NCBI GenBank assembly: GCA_016715945.1
Contig: JADJXJ010000001.1
Coordinates: 2,046,001-2,110,000 of the forward strand
DNA: 64,000 nucleotides
DNA from: Bacteroidota bacterium
GTDB taxonomy: Bacteria > Bacteroidota > Bacteroidia > Bacteroidales > F082
Direction of reading: 5' to 3'
Both the position numbers and the translations under genes were made by a program. Shown here piece after piece: positions 7,358 to 15,797 of the stretch (its first letter is position 1; every line of letters begins with the position of its first letter). Under the pieces are notes generated by a model. It was given only the letters and a program-made list of their open reading frames with translations, was not told the origin of the DNA and did not search any database.

Positions 7358-8743
7358 ATGAAATACCGCATCGAAAAAGACACCATGGGACCGGTGGAAG
7401 TGCCGGCCGACAAATACTGGGGCGCCCAGACCGAACGTTCGCGCAACAATTTCCGTATTGGCCCTGAAGGCAGCATGCCGCGCGAAATCATCCACGCCTT
7501 TGCCTACCTCAAAAAGGCGGCCGCCTTGACCAACCACGAACTGGGTGTGCTGCCCGAAGAAAAAAAAGACCTCATCTGCAAAGTGTGCGACGAAATCCTG
7601 ACCGGACAGCATGACGATCAGTTTCCGCTGGTAATCTGGCAAACGGGATCGGGCACACAGAGCAATATGAACGTAAACGAGGTAATTGCAAACCGTGCAC
7701 ATGTGCTGGCAGGCGGCAAACTCGAGGATGCAAAAAAGATCATCCATCCCAACGACGACGTGAATAAGTCGCAATCGTCGAACGACACCTTCCCTACCGC
7801 CATGCACATTGCCGCCTACAAGATGGTGATGGAACTCACCCTGCCGGGCGTGGAGATGCTGCGCAATGCACTGGACGAAAAGGCGAAAGCTTTCGCCGAT
7901 ATCGTAAAAATTGGCCGCACCCACCTGATGGATGCCACACCGCTCACCCTGGGACAGGAATTTTCGGGCTACGTAGCCCAGCTGGATTATGGGATGTATG
8001 CCCTGCGCAACACCCTTGACCACCTGAGCGAGCTGGCCCTGGGCGGCACGGCGGTGGGCACCGGCATCAACACCCCGGAAGGCTATGCCGAACGCGTGGC
8101 ATACCACATTGCCCAGCTCACCGGACTGCCTTTCCGCACCGCACCCAACAAATTTGAAGCCCTGTCGGCACACGATGCCATTGTGGAAAGCCACGGGGCA
8201 CTCAAGCAACTGGCCGTTAGCCTGATGCATATTGCCAACAACATCCGCCTGCTGGCCTCAGGACCAAGATGCGGCATTGGCGAAGTGATTCTGCCGGCCA
8301 ACGAACCCGGTTCGAGCATCATGCCCGGCAAGGTAAATCCCACACAAAATGAGTCGCTTACCATGGTATGTGCCCAGGTGATCGGAAACGATGCCGCCAT
8401 CACCGTAGCCGGAACCCACGGCCATTTTCAGCTCAATGTGTTCAAACCGGTGATGATTGCCAACTTCCTGCAGTCGGCGCGTCTGCTTGGCGAAGCCTGC
8501 ATCAGTTTCACCGAACATGCAGCCATCGGCATCGAGGCCAACCTCGACCGCATCAAACACAACCTCGAAAACTCGCTCATGCTGGTGACGGCACTCAACC
8601 CGCACATCGGCTACGACAATGCGGCCAAAATCGCCAAAAAAGCCTATGCCGAAAACACCACCCTGCGCCAGGCTGCCATTGAACTTGGTTTACTCACCAA
8701 TGAGCAGTTTACCCAATGGGTTGACCCAAGGAAGATGATTTAA
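7358..8743 (+). CDS. fumC: Class II fumarate hydratase
   Basis: Interconverts fumarate and malate. The 461-residue length is typical of the iron-independent class II enzyme. Visible motifs are GSGTQSNMNVNEV, SSNDTFPTAMHI, KIGRTHLMDATPLTLGQE, and the superfamily signature GSSIMPGKVNPTQNE with the catalytic serine loop. ATG 7358 is preferred over the in-frame TTG at 7337 because homologues begin MxYRIExDTMG. It works next to malate dehydrogenase in the cycle. A terminator follows. Confidence 0.96.
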   Translation: MKYRIEKDTMGPVEVPADKYWGAQTERSRNNFRIGPEGSMPREIIHAFAYLKKAAALTNHELGVLPEEKKDLICKVCDEILTGQHDDQFPLVIWQTGSGTQSNMNVNEVIANRAHVLAGGKLEDAKKIIHPNDDVNKSQSSNDTFPTAMHIAAYKMVMELTLPGVEMLRNALDEKAKAFADIVKIGRTHLMDATPLTLGQEFSGYVAQLDYGMYALRNTLDHLSELALGGTAVGTGINTPEGYAERVAYHIAQLTGLPFRTAPNKFEALSAHDAIVESHGALKQLAVSLMHIANNIRLLASGPRCGIGEVILPANEPGSSIMPGKVNPTQNESLTMVCAQVIGNDAAITVAGTHGHFQLNVFKPVMIANFLQSARLLGEACISFTEHAAIGIEANLDRIKHNLENSLMLVTALNPHIGYDNAAKIAKKAYAENTTLRQAAIELGLLTNEQFTQWVDPRKMI

Positions 8744-8762
8744 TATGCAGGTACCTTAAAAA

Positions 8763-8790
8763 AAGCCGGGTATTCATCCGGCTTTTTTTT
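8763..8790 (+). terminator. Rho-independent terminator after fumC
   Basis: AAGCCGG / CCGGCTT stem, 8-base loop, then a run of T residues to 8790. Confidence 0.9.
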
Positions 8791-8822
8791 CGAAATAATC
8801 CCGAACTTTGAGTAAAAATGCC

Positions 8823-9395
8823 ATGAAAACCATGCATTTTCCTCAATTTTATTTAGCATGGCTGCTTAAATTAACCGCCCTGTCACTGTTAGTTTCGATC
8901 AACTATTCCTGCGCATCAATCTGGTCATCAAAAATGAAACCTCACATCCAACCCGTTGACCTGAACCGTTATGCCGGCACCTGGTACGAGATCGCTCGTT
9001 TTCCGCATCGCTTCGAGCGCAACCTGACAGGGGTGACAGCCACCTACACCCTGATGCCCAATGGCAAGATCAGGGTTGAGAACAAAGGCTTCAAAAACAG
9101 CCTCGACGGGCCTGTGAGCAAAGCCATCGGCAAGGCTAAGCCCGCGGCCGACCCGGCAGTGGGGCACCTCAGGGTGTCGTTTTTCTGGATTTTTTATGCC
9201 GATTACTTCATCCTCGGGCTGGATCAGGAAAACTACCAGTGGGCATTGGTTGGCAGCAGCTCTCCCAATTTCCTGTGGATCTTGAGCCGAAAGCCACAAA
9301 TGGAACAGCAACAGCTCGAACGGCTGATTCAACGGGCTGCCGAACTCGGCTACGACGTCTCAAAGCTTGAGATGGTTCCCCAGCCCGTCCTATAA
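8823..9395 (+). CDS. Bacterial lipocalin (Blc-like) lipoprotein
   Basis: An outer-membrane lipocalin thought to bind lysophospholipids or fatty acids. The 190-residue precursor has a long hydrophobic signal ending in NYSC (Cys30), a weak lipobox. The mature protein has the lipocalin signature LNRYAGTWYEIARFPHRFE, VTATYTLMPNGKIRVEN, and YADYFILGLDQENYQWALVG, matching E. coli Blc in order. ATG 8823 was chosen because the in-frame TTG at 8808 adds nothing to the signal. Its 3' end overlaps the convergent phosphate transporter gene by 6 bases. Confidence 0.9.
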   Translation: MKTMHFPQFYLAWLLKLTALSLLVSINYSCASIWSSKMKPHIQPVDLNRYAGTWYEIARFPHRFERNLTGVTATYTLMPNGKIRVENKGFKNSLDGPVSKAIGKAKPAADPAVGHLRVSFFWIFYADYFILGLDQENYQWALVGSSSPNFLWILSRKPQMEQQQLERLIQRAAELGYDVSKLEMVPQPVL

Positions 9396-10427
9396 AATAC
9401 CCATCTTGTCGGCAATCCAGGTCATGGCAATGGCTATGCCGAATGCCAGTAAAGGGGTGATGATCCAGATGACCCAGAACTTATGCACCTCGTAGTTGCG
9501 GAATACATTTTTCCAGCCCGAACGTGCCACGCCTATGGCCAGGATGGCGCCGGTGTTGAGCTGCACCAGCGAGGTAGGAATGCCTTTGGTGGTTGAAGCC
9601 CATAGCAACAGGCTGGCAGTAATCACCGAGATGATCATGGCCGACACCGGCCCCAGCTCAACAAGTTTAACACCTGTGGAGCGCATCACCTTGGTGCCCA
9701 TGAGCGAGCTGCCGATGCCAAAGGTTGGGGCAATAAGCAACACCAGCACCACAATGACCAGCTTGTAATCTTTTTCGGTGGGCATAATTCCCAGCTCGTT
9801 TATAATCATAGAAGCCAAAGGGCCGGTGGCATTGGCCACGTTGTTGGCGCCAATGGACATGGCCACATAAAGCGAAGATAAAATGACCAGCGCCTGAAGC
9901 AGGGGCAGTTGTTTCAGCACCTGAAACTCATAACTTGCCAGCCGGCTGCCTGGACGGTAGATCATCCGGCCCACGAGATAAGTCAGAAAAAAAGCCACAA
10001 CAGGCAGGATAAACCAGGTTGGGATGATCTCATAAAAGAGCTTATCGGTCTGAAGCACATCAAAATAAAGCGCAGGTCCGGCCAGGGCAAACACTGTGGA
10101 TTGGCTGGTGGACTGCGGCACACCCAGAAGGTTGGCAAAAAACAGAGACAGGGCCACCGAAAGCATGATGATGGAGGTGAGCATGACCGACATCTCCTCT
10201 ATGGGCAGGATACTTCCGCCAAGGGTGCGCGACACGTTTTTGCCGAATAGCAAGGCCCCCACAAGCACCATGATTCCGAACAGGCCGGGAATCAGGTTGC
10301 GTGGAATCAGGTTGGCGCCGAAAGCTGCGGCAAAGCTCGGCGCAGTGCCGCTTGCCCCCATATTGACGGCAAGAAAAATGGCAATAATCAGTGGAAGAAT
10401 AAATTGGCTGTATATGGGTTCGATCAT
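9390..10427 (-). CDS. Inorganic phosphate transporter, PiT family
   Basis: A 345-residue membrane protein with about nine or ten hydrophobic segments. It has the two inverted PiT signatures: NMGASGTAPSFAAAFGA near the N-terminus and SIGANNVANATGPLASMI in the second half. It probably carries out low-affinity phosphate uptake coupled to H+ or Na+. The first signature is divergent (GASGTAPS instead of GANDVANS), as in some Bacteroidetes members. No phosphate regulator (PhoU-like) gene adjoins it. It is convergent with the lipocalin gene and overlaps it by 6 bases. Confidence 0.9.
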   Translation of the reverse strand: MIEPIYSQFILPLIIAIFLAVNMGASGTAPSFAAAFGANLIPRNLIPGLFGIMVLVGALLFGKNVSRTLGGSILPIEEMSVMLTSIIMLSVALSLFFANLLGVPQSTSQSTVFALAGPALYFDVLQTDKLFYEIIPTWFILPVVAFFLTYLVGRMIYRPGSRLASYEFQVLKQLPLLQALVILSSLYVAMSIGANNVANATGPLASMIINELGIMPTEKDYKLVIVVLVLLIAPTFGIGSSLMGTKVMRSTGVKLVELGPVSAMIISVITASLLLWASTTKGIPTSLVQLNTGAILAIGVARSGWKNVFRNYEVHKFWVIWIITPLLAFGIAIAMTWIADKMGIL

Positions 10428-10480
10428 GTCTGCCTGCCGGAATGCCTGTGCAAGTTACAAATTAAGCGCTTGTGCCCGCC

Positions 10481-10881
10481 TCAGAATGGCTTTTTGTGGT
10501 AGTCCCAGGTTTGGCTGTCGCGAAACTGCCGGATTCTGGCAGCAATATGCAGGAAAATCTGCAGATCGCGCTCTCTAAGCCAGGCCACTGCCTCCTGCCG
10601 GTTGTTTACTGCCCCTGCCAATGCAATCAGCAGATGAAAATTGTATTGCCGCAGCCATTCGGTGGCACGGGTTTGGTTGTCGATGGCTCCGTCGAGGGCT
10701 GCCAGATGGTAAAACTTATGTTTCATAAGCCAGTCGAAAGCATCCTCGCTTCCACGAATGGCACTGCTGAGGCAGCAAGTTCAGGAAAACCATTGTGCAA
10801 CAGCCAGTTAAGGAACTTACCCTCAGGGTCATCAAAGGTTTGCGCAAAAGCCAGAAGCACCTGTACCGGATATTTTTCCAT
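10481..10881 (-). pseudogene. 25-residue helical-repeat protein, disrupted by a one-base frameshift
   Basis: From ATG 10881 (MEKYPVQVLLAFAQTF) one frame runs to about 10771, and the rest is in a shifted frame ending at 10481. Re-reading one C in GCTGCCTCAGC (10771-10772, a run that looks like a shortened CCC) restores a 133-residue protein. It has three tandem repeats of exactly 25 residues plus a partial fourth, each starting Trp-Leu, with aromatic residue 7, Leu10, Ala or Leu at 12-13 and Ala16. The 25-residue phase is perfect only with the corrected base. The function is unknown; the repeats resemble helical scaffolds. It starts 4 bases after the radical SAM gene, so it is an operon partner. 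The lesion could be a sequencing error or a real mutation. Confidence 0.75.
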
Positions 10882-10885
10882 GGAT

Positions 10886-11665
10886 TCAGCTGTAAACTTC
10901 GGCTTCGATATGGTGGATGCGCACCTGATCGGCAATACGTTCAAGTTCCGGCGCTGGCACCTTGACCAGCCCTTCGAGTGCCGTATCGCGTTCGATGGAA
11001 TAAATCATCACATAACGGGGCTGGATGAGCCTTACTTTCCCGATCCAGTCGTTCACCTGAGCCGGGGTGGTGTTGTCAATATCTTTTCCCTGATACCGGC
11101 CCCGTACGAAAAGCGTTTGAAGAATAAGGTTGCCCCGGAAATCGCAAAGCCGGCGCACATAATCGTCGAGCCTGAACGCCTTGAGGGGCATGTTGATGGC
11201 CCGCACGATTTCTTCGTTGCCGCCATCGAGCTTCAGAATGTTGTTGTCCACCCTACCAAGGGCCTCAGCCACCTCGCGATGGTGAATCATGCTGCCATTC
11301 GAAAGCACGCTCACTTTGGCCGAGGGCAGCACTTCGTCGCGAAGGCGCAGGGTATGTTCGACAATTGCTGGAAAATCGGGATGCATGGTAGGCTCGCCAT
11401 TGCCCGCAAAGGTGATGCTGTCAGGTTGCAAAGCCGTGCCCTTTAGCTGCAAGAGCTTCGAGCGGAGCATCTGCAAAAATTCTTCCACCGGGGGCAATGG
11501 GGTACGCAGGCTGCTGCGGTTTTTGGTCCAGCCACATTCACAATAGATGCAATTGAAAGTGCACAGCTTGCGATGGGTTGGCAACAAATTGATACCCAGC
11601 GACATGCCCAGACGACGGCTATGCACCGGACCAAAAATCAGTTCATCGAACAGAAAAACGGACAT
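10886..11665 (-). CDS. Radical SAM protein
   Basis: The 259-residue protein has FGPVHSRRLGMSLGINLLP and the cluster motif C35-x3-C39-x2-C42 (CTFNCIYC), which binds the [4Fe-4S] cluster for S-adenosylmethionine cleavage. TFAGNGEPTMHPDF is the GGE-like SAM-contact strand. It belongs to the group annotated radical SAM protein and related to COG0731 (wyosine-type), but its substrate is unknown. It has its own -7 box, and the 25-residue-repeat gene follows 4 bases downstream, so the two products may act together. Confidence 0.88.
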   Translation of the reverse strand: MSVFLFDELIFGPVHSRRLGMSLGINLLPTHRKLCTFNCIYCECGWTKNRSSLRTPLPPVEEFLQMLRSKLLQLKGTALQPDSITFAGNGEPTMHPDFPAIVEHTLRLRDEVLPSAKVSVLSNGSMIHHREVAEALGRVDNNILKLDGGNEEIVRAINMPLKAFRLDDYVRRLCDFRGNLILQTLFVRGRYQGKDIDNTTPAQVNDWIGKVRLIQPRYVMIYSIERDTALEGLVKVPAPELERIADQVRIHHIEAEVYS

Positions 11666-11681
11666 CCTACGTAGTTTGCAA

Positions 11682-11689
11682 CAAATTTA
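11682..11689 (-). promoter_or_regulatory. -7 box for the radical SAM gene
   Basis: TAAATTTG on the minus strand, 16 bases upstream of ATG 11665. Confidence 0.5.
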
Positions 11690-11747
11690 GGGCTTTTGCC
11701 GGTGCGTGCTTATTCGGCCAGCCAATACGGCAAAGCTTCAAAAGATG

Positions 11748-11755
11748 TAATTTTG
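11748..11755 (+). promoter_or_regulatory. -7 box for the polyprenyl synthase gene
   Basis: TAATTTTG lies 24 bases before ATG 11780. It rules out the longer frame that begins at 11696, since that start would be upstream of the promoter. Confidence 0.6.
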
Positions 11756-11779
11756 CACTTTAATCACCGCTTTAAAGCG

Positions 11780-12772
11780 ATGACAATTTTCGGGCAGATG
11801 CGGCAGATCGACATCATCAGGGCACCCATACGCGACGAACTCACCAGGTTTGAGCAGGTGTTCGATGCCAGCATGCGCTCCAAGGCTCCCTTGCTCGACA
11901 AGGTGATGCAGTATATCGTGCGCACCAAAGGCAAAAAGCTCCGGCCAATGTTTGTGCTGCTTTCCGCCAAAATCAACGGAGGCATCAACGAATCCACCTA
12001 CCGGGCAGCTTCGCTGATCGAGCTGCTGCACACCGCCACCCTGGTGCACGACGATGTGGTGGACGATTCGAACCAGCGCAGGGGATTCTTTTCGGTCAAT
12101 GCACTGTGGAAAAATAAGATAGCCGTGCTGGCAGGCGACTTTCTGCTTTCGCGCGGCATGTTGCTGGCCGTAGAAAACAACGACTTCGGACTCCTGAAGA
12201 TCGTTTCAAGCGCGGTGAAAGAAATGAGCGAAGGCGAACTGCTTCAGATCGAAAAGGCACGCCGGCTCGACATAGAGGAATCAGTTTATTTCGACATCAT
12301 CCGCAAAAAAACAGCCAGCCTGATTGCCTCCTGTTGTGCAGTCGGGGCGGCTTCGGCCGGAGCCACTGAAGAGGAAGTGCAAAAAATGCACCAATTTGGC
12401 ACGCTGGTGGGCACTGCCTTTCAGATCAAGGACGATATACTTGATTTCCAGGACACATCAGTCACCGGCAAACCATCGGGCATCGACATCAAGGAGCGCA
12501 AGATGACCCTTCCGCTCATCTATCTGCTCAACCGCAGCAGCAGCTCCGAAAAGCGCCGCATCGTCAACCTGGTGAAAAACCACAGCCATGAGCCTGAAAA
12601 AGTGCGGCAGCTGATGGAAATGGTGCGCAATTCGGGCGGCCTGGAATATTCGGCCCAGACCATGAAACAGTTGGTAAGCGACGCCATGCAACTGCTGGAA
12701 AACTATCCTGAAAGCGAGGCCCTCAGCTCACTAAAAGCACTGGTTGAATACAGCATAAACCGAAAAAATTAA
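11780..12772 (+). CDS. Trans-polyprenyl diphosphate synthase
   Basis: Chain elongation of isoprenyl diphosphates, probably for the menaquinone side chain. The 330-residue protein has the first aspartate-rich motif in LVHDDVVDDSNQRRG, KIAVLAGDFLLSRG, and the second DDxxD in QIKDDILDFQD, with GKPSGIDIKERKMTLPLI downstream. LRPMFVLL is the conserved IPP-binding region start. Chain length cannot be read with certainty; octaprenyl or heptaprenyl are typical. GH97 follows after 4 bases. Confidence 0.93.
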   Translation: MTIFGQMRQIDIIRAPIRDELTRFEQVFDASMRSKAPLLDKVMQYIVRTKGKKLRPMFVLLSAKINGGINESTYRAASLIELLHTATLVHDDVVDDSNQRRGFFSVNALWKNKIAVLAGDFLLSRGMLLAVENNDFGLLKIVSSAVKEMSEGELLQIEKARRLDIEESVYFDIIRKKTASLIASCCAVGAASAGATEEEVQKMHQFGTLVGTAFQIKDDILDFQDTSVTGKPSGIDIKERKMTLPLIYLLNRSSSSEKRRIVNLVKNHSHEPEKVRQLMEMVRNSGGLEYSAQTMKQLVSDAMQLLENYPESEALSSLKALVEYSINRKN

Positions 12773-12776
12773 ACCT

Positions 12777-14879
12777 ATGAAACTCCATAGCCATGCCAAG
12801 GCAATGATGTTTGCAGCCATTGCCGCAATGATGTTTTTTTCGTGCGTTCGCCCCGACACGCAGGTCAAATCGCCCGATGGCAGCATTGTGCTGAGCTTCG
12901 GACTCAATAGCTCCGGAAGGCCCACATATGCCGTTGCCTACGGCGACCAGCCAGTGTTATTGCCCTCCGAACTGGGACTGGAGCTTTACGATGCGCCCGC
13001 CCTGGCCGAGGGATTCAAGGTTAGCAAAGTGTTTAAAACCAGCCACAACGAAACCTGGGAAATGCCCTGGGGCGAGCAGCGCGAGGTGAAAAACCAATAC
13101 AATGAGCTCACTGTGGTGTTGCAGGAAAAGAACGAAGCCCCCAGGACGATGCATCTGATTTTCAGGGTTTATGACGATGGAGTGGCCTTCCGCTATCACA
13201 TTCCGGACCTGCCGGGCAAAGACTCGGTGTTCATTGCCGAGGAACACAGCCACTTCAGGCTGAATGGCGATCACACCTGCTGGTGGGTGCCCGGCGACTG
13301 GGACATCAACGAGCACCTTTACAACAAGACCAGCTTCAGCCAGATCGATGCCATTGCCAAACGCAACCATCCCAACCTGGCCCAGACCTACATTCCCTAC
13401 AATGCGGTGAATACCCCCATCACCATGCGCACGGCCGGGGGATTGCACCTGAGTTTTCACGAAGCTGCCCTCATCGATTATGCCGCCATGACCCTCGAGA
13501 TCGATCCGCAGGGTCTTGGCATGAAAACCATCCTGGTGGGCAGCGAAAACCGCCCGTACAAGGTGAGCCATGCCCTGCCCTTCAGCAGCCCGTGGCGCAT
13601 GATACAGATCAGCCCTGATGCCGCAGGTCTGATTGCTTCGCGACTTATCCTCAACCTGAACGAACCCAATGTGCTGGGCGATGTGTCGTGGGTCAAGCCC
13701 ACAAAATACGTCGGCATCTGGTGGGAGATGCACCTGGGCAGGTCGGAGTGGAGCTATGCCCGCACGGCAGGCGGGCCACCCCACGGACGCCACGGCGCAA
13801 CAACCCAGAATGCAAAGCGTTACATCGACTTTGCCGCAGCCAACAACATCGGGGCCGTGCTCATCGAAGGCTGGAACACCGGCTGGGAAAACTGGATTGG
13901 CACAGCCGACCGCGAAGGTATCTTCGACTTTGTTACCCCTTACCCCGATTTTGATATCGAAGAAGTGGTGAGCTATGCGCGCCGGAAAGGGGTTCGCCTG
14001 ATCATGCACCACGAAACTTCGGCCGCTGTGAGCACTTACGAAAAACAAATGGATACCGCCTTCAGGCTGATGGCCCATTTCGGCTACGACATGGTCAAAA
14101 CAGGTTATGTGGGAACTATCCTTCCCAAGGGCGAATACCACCACAACCAGCGCATGATCCGTCATTATGTGGATGTGCTTCGCCTAGCGGCACAGCATAA
14201 AGTAGCTGTAAACAGCCACGAAAGCATGATGCCCACCGGATTGCGTCGCACTTATCCCAACGACATTGCCTGCGAAAACCTGCGCGGGCAGGAGTTTAAC
14301 GCCTGGGCAAGCGACGGCGGCAATCCGCCATCGCATCTGCCCACTGTGGCATTCACCCGCATGCTTGCCGGCCCGATAGATTACACCCCCGGCATCTTCA
14401 ACATTAAGTTCGACGAATACAAACCCAACAACCAGGTGAATACCACCCTTGCCCAGCAACTTGCCTTGTATGTGGTGATTTACAGCCCGATACAAATGGC
14501 TGCCGACCTGCCGGAACATTACGAAGGGCATCCGGCCTTTCAGTTTATCCGCGATGTGGGTGTGGATTGGGAGCAGAGCCTTGTGCTCAATGGCGAAGTA
14601 GGCGAATATGTCACCATAGCCCGCCAGGAAAAAGGCACCGGCCATTGGTTTCTGGGCAGCATCACCAACGAAAATGGCCGCCAGTTGAGCTTAAACACCT
14701 CTTTCCTCGAACCGGGCAAAAAGTGGCAGGCCATCATCTATGCCGACGGCCCCGATGCGCACTGGAACGACAACCCGCTTTCGATGGTGATTGATACCCT
14801 TGAGGTGGACAGCAGCTCCACCATTAAGCTCGACCTGAAACCTGGAGGCGGCGCCGCAATCAGTTTTAAGCCCCTGTAA
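12777..14879 (+). CDS. Glycoside hydrolase family 97, SusB-like inverting alpha-glucosidase type
   Basis: A 700-residue envelope enzyme with a lipoprotein signal (FFSC, Cys23). N-terminal beta-sandwich from about residue 28, central TIM barrel from about 270, short C-terminal sheet. Glu413 (HHET), Glu482 (NSHES) and Glu506 (RGQEF) are spaced 69 and 24 apart, the spacing I recall for SusB catalytic and calcium residues 439, 508 and 532. This points to the inverting alpha-glucoside subgroup rather than the retaining alpha-galactosidases. There are no SusC/SusD genes directly beside it. It is probably cotranscribed with the polyprenyl synthase gene. Family is certain; substrate is inferred. Confidence 0.94.
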   Translation: MKLHSHAKAMMFAAIAAMMFFSCVRPDTQVKSPDGSIVLSFGLNSSGRPTYAVAYGDQPVLLPSELGLELYDAPALAEGFKVSKVFKTSHNETWEMPWGEQREVKNQYNELTVVLQEKNEAPRTMHLIFRVYDDGVAFRYHIPDLPGKDSVFIAEEHSHFRLNGDHTCWWVPGDWDINEHLYNKTSFSQIDAIAKRNHPNLAQTYIPYNAVNTPITMRTAGGLHLSFHEAALIDYAAMTLEIDPQGLGMKTILVGSENRPYKVSHALPFSSPWRMIQISPDAAGLIASRLILNLNEPNVLGDVSWVKPTKYVGIWWEMHLGRSEWSYARTAGGPPHGRHGATTQNAKRYIDFAAANNIGAVLIEGWNTGWENWIGTADREGIFDFVTPYPDFDIEEVVSYARRKGVRLIMHHETSAAVSTYEKQMDTAFRLMAHFGYDMVKTGYVGTILPKGEYHHNQRMIRHYVDVLRLAAQHKVAVNSHESMMPTGLRRTYPNDIACENLRGQEFNAWASDGGNPPSHLPTVAFTRMLAGPIDYTPGIFNIKFDEYKPNNQVNTTLAQQLALYVVIYSPIQMAADLPEHYEGHPAFQFIRDVGVDWEQSLVLNGEVGEYVTIARQEKGTGHWFLGSITNENGRQLSLNTSFLEPGKKWQAIIYADGPDAHWNDNPLSMVIDTLEVDSSSTIKLDLKPGGGAAISFKPL

Positions 14880-14929
14880 AGGCCTTTCCTGTTCTGGCGG
14901 GATCAAAGCCGGACATTGCACGGAGCCGC

Positions 14930-15793
14930 TTATTCGAGTAGGTATTCCACCTTTCGTTCGCGGCAGGCGGCAAATACCCCCAGCCCGTTGACCACATTGG
15001 TATAAACAGGGGTAGGCTCGCCAAAGGGGTTGTCGCCCGAAAAAAACCGGACACTCTGGTGGTAGCGGAAAAAGTGTACATCCGTCAGGGCGCTATACAG
15101 GACAAGGGTGTCGCGGGGTCCCCAGAAATCGAACCGGAAGGTGCGAAACAGAAAATATGCGCCGTCTTTGTTGGCATCGGTCATATACTGCTCACCCGAT
15201 TCAAAGCCAATCATGTCGTATCCTGAAGGGCCTCCCCACGGATTATTTGTCCTGAACCGGCGGGCTACATCCACATAATAATAATGTCCGGTGCCTGGCA
15301 GGTCGGCCAGGCGCAGGCTTAAAGCCCTGCCTGGCAGGGACCATTGATCGGTGCTGGTGTACGAATCCACCCTGGTAACCTCCAGGGCATTGGGCAGGCT
15401 TGCGGGCACTGTGCACTCGGCCCAAACATCGCCGGCACCCGGTGCGCTCACCTCGAGCCGGTAGGTCTGTCCGGGCACCACAGGCATTTGTGAAGCAGCG
15501 ATGAGATAGGCAAGCTTACGGAAATTGTAGCTCAGCACAGCTTCCTGCTGCCCGTTTTTGATCTTCACCAGGGCATTTTCCACCGGCTGAAACATGGAAT
15601 ACACAGCCGGCCGTGGCGTATCGAGCGGAACACTTTTGCTCACGCGCACCTCGATGGTATCCATGTCGGGCGAGATGACCCCAAAAATAACAAGTTTTGG
15701 GTCAACCTTTGGCCCGTCCACATCGCTGATCAGGCTGCGGCAGCTGCTCAGGGCGGCAAATACTATAAGGTATATGAGGAAATGAGTTTTCAT
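14930..15793 (-). CDS. DUF4249 lipoprotein, partner of the TonB receptor
   Basis: A 287-residue lipoprotein with lipobox LSSC (Cys18). The mature part has VDPKLVIFGVISPDMDTIEVRVSKSVP and PGQTYRLEVSAPG, the layout of DUF4249 proteins, which are regularly encoded just after TonB-dependent receptors in Bacteroidetes. The gene is 4 bases downstream of the receptor gene, so it is coexpressed. Likely a surface lipoprotein assisting the receptor, by analogy to SusD; ligand unknown. Confidence 0.88.
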   Translation of the reverse strand: MKTHFLIYLIVFAALSSCRSLISDVDGPKVDPKLVIFGVISPDMDTIEVRVSKSVPLDTPRPAVYSMFQPVENALVKIKNGQQEAVLSYNFRKLAYLIAASQMPVVPGQTYRLEVSAPGAGDVWAECTVPASLPNALEVTRVDSYTSTDQWSLPGRALSLRLADLPGTGHYYYVDVARRFRTNNPWGGPSGYDMIGFESGEQYMTDANKDGAYFLFRTFRFDFWGPRDTLVLYSALTDVHFFRYHQSVRFFSGDNPFGEPTPVYTNVVNGLGVFAACRERKVEYLLE

Positions 15794-15797
15794 GGCT

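Noticed and set aside
10472..11446. Plus-strand frame of 324 codons over the radical SAM region
   Set aside because: Antisense to the well-supported radical SAM and repeat genes; no recognisable domain.
11696..11779. Longer start for the polyprenyl synthase
   Set aside because: The start at 11696 is upstream of the -7 box at 11748-11755 and would not be on that transcript.
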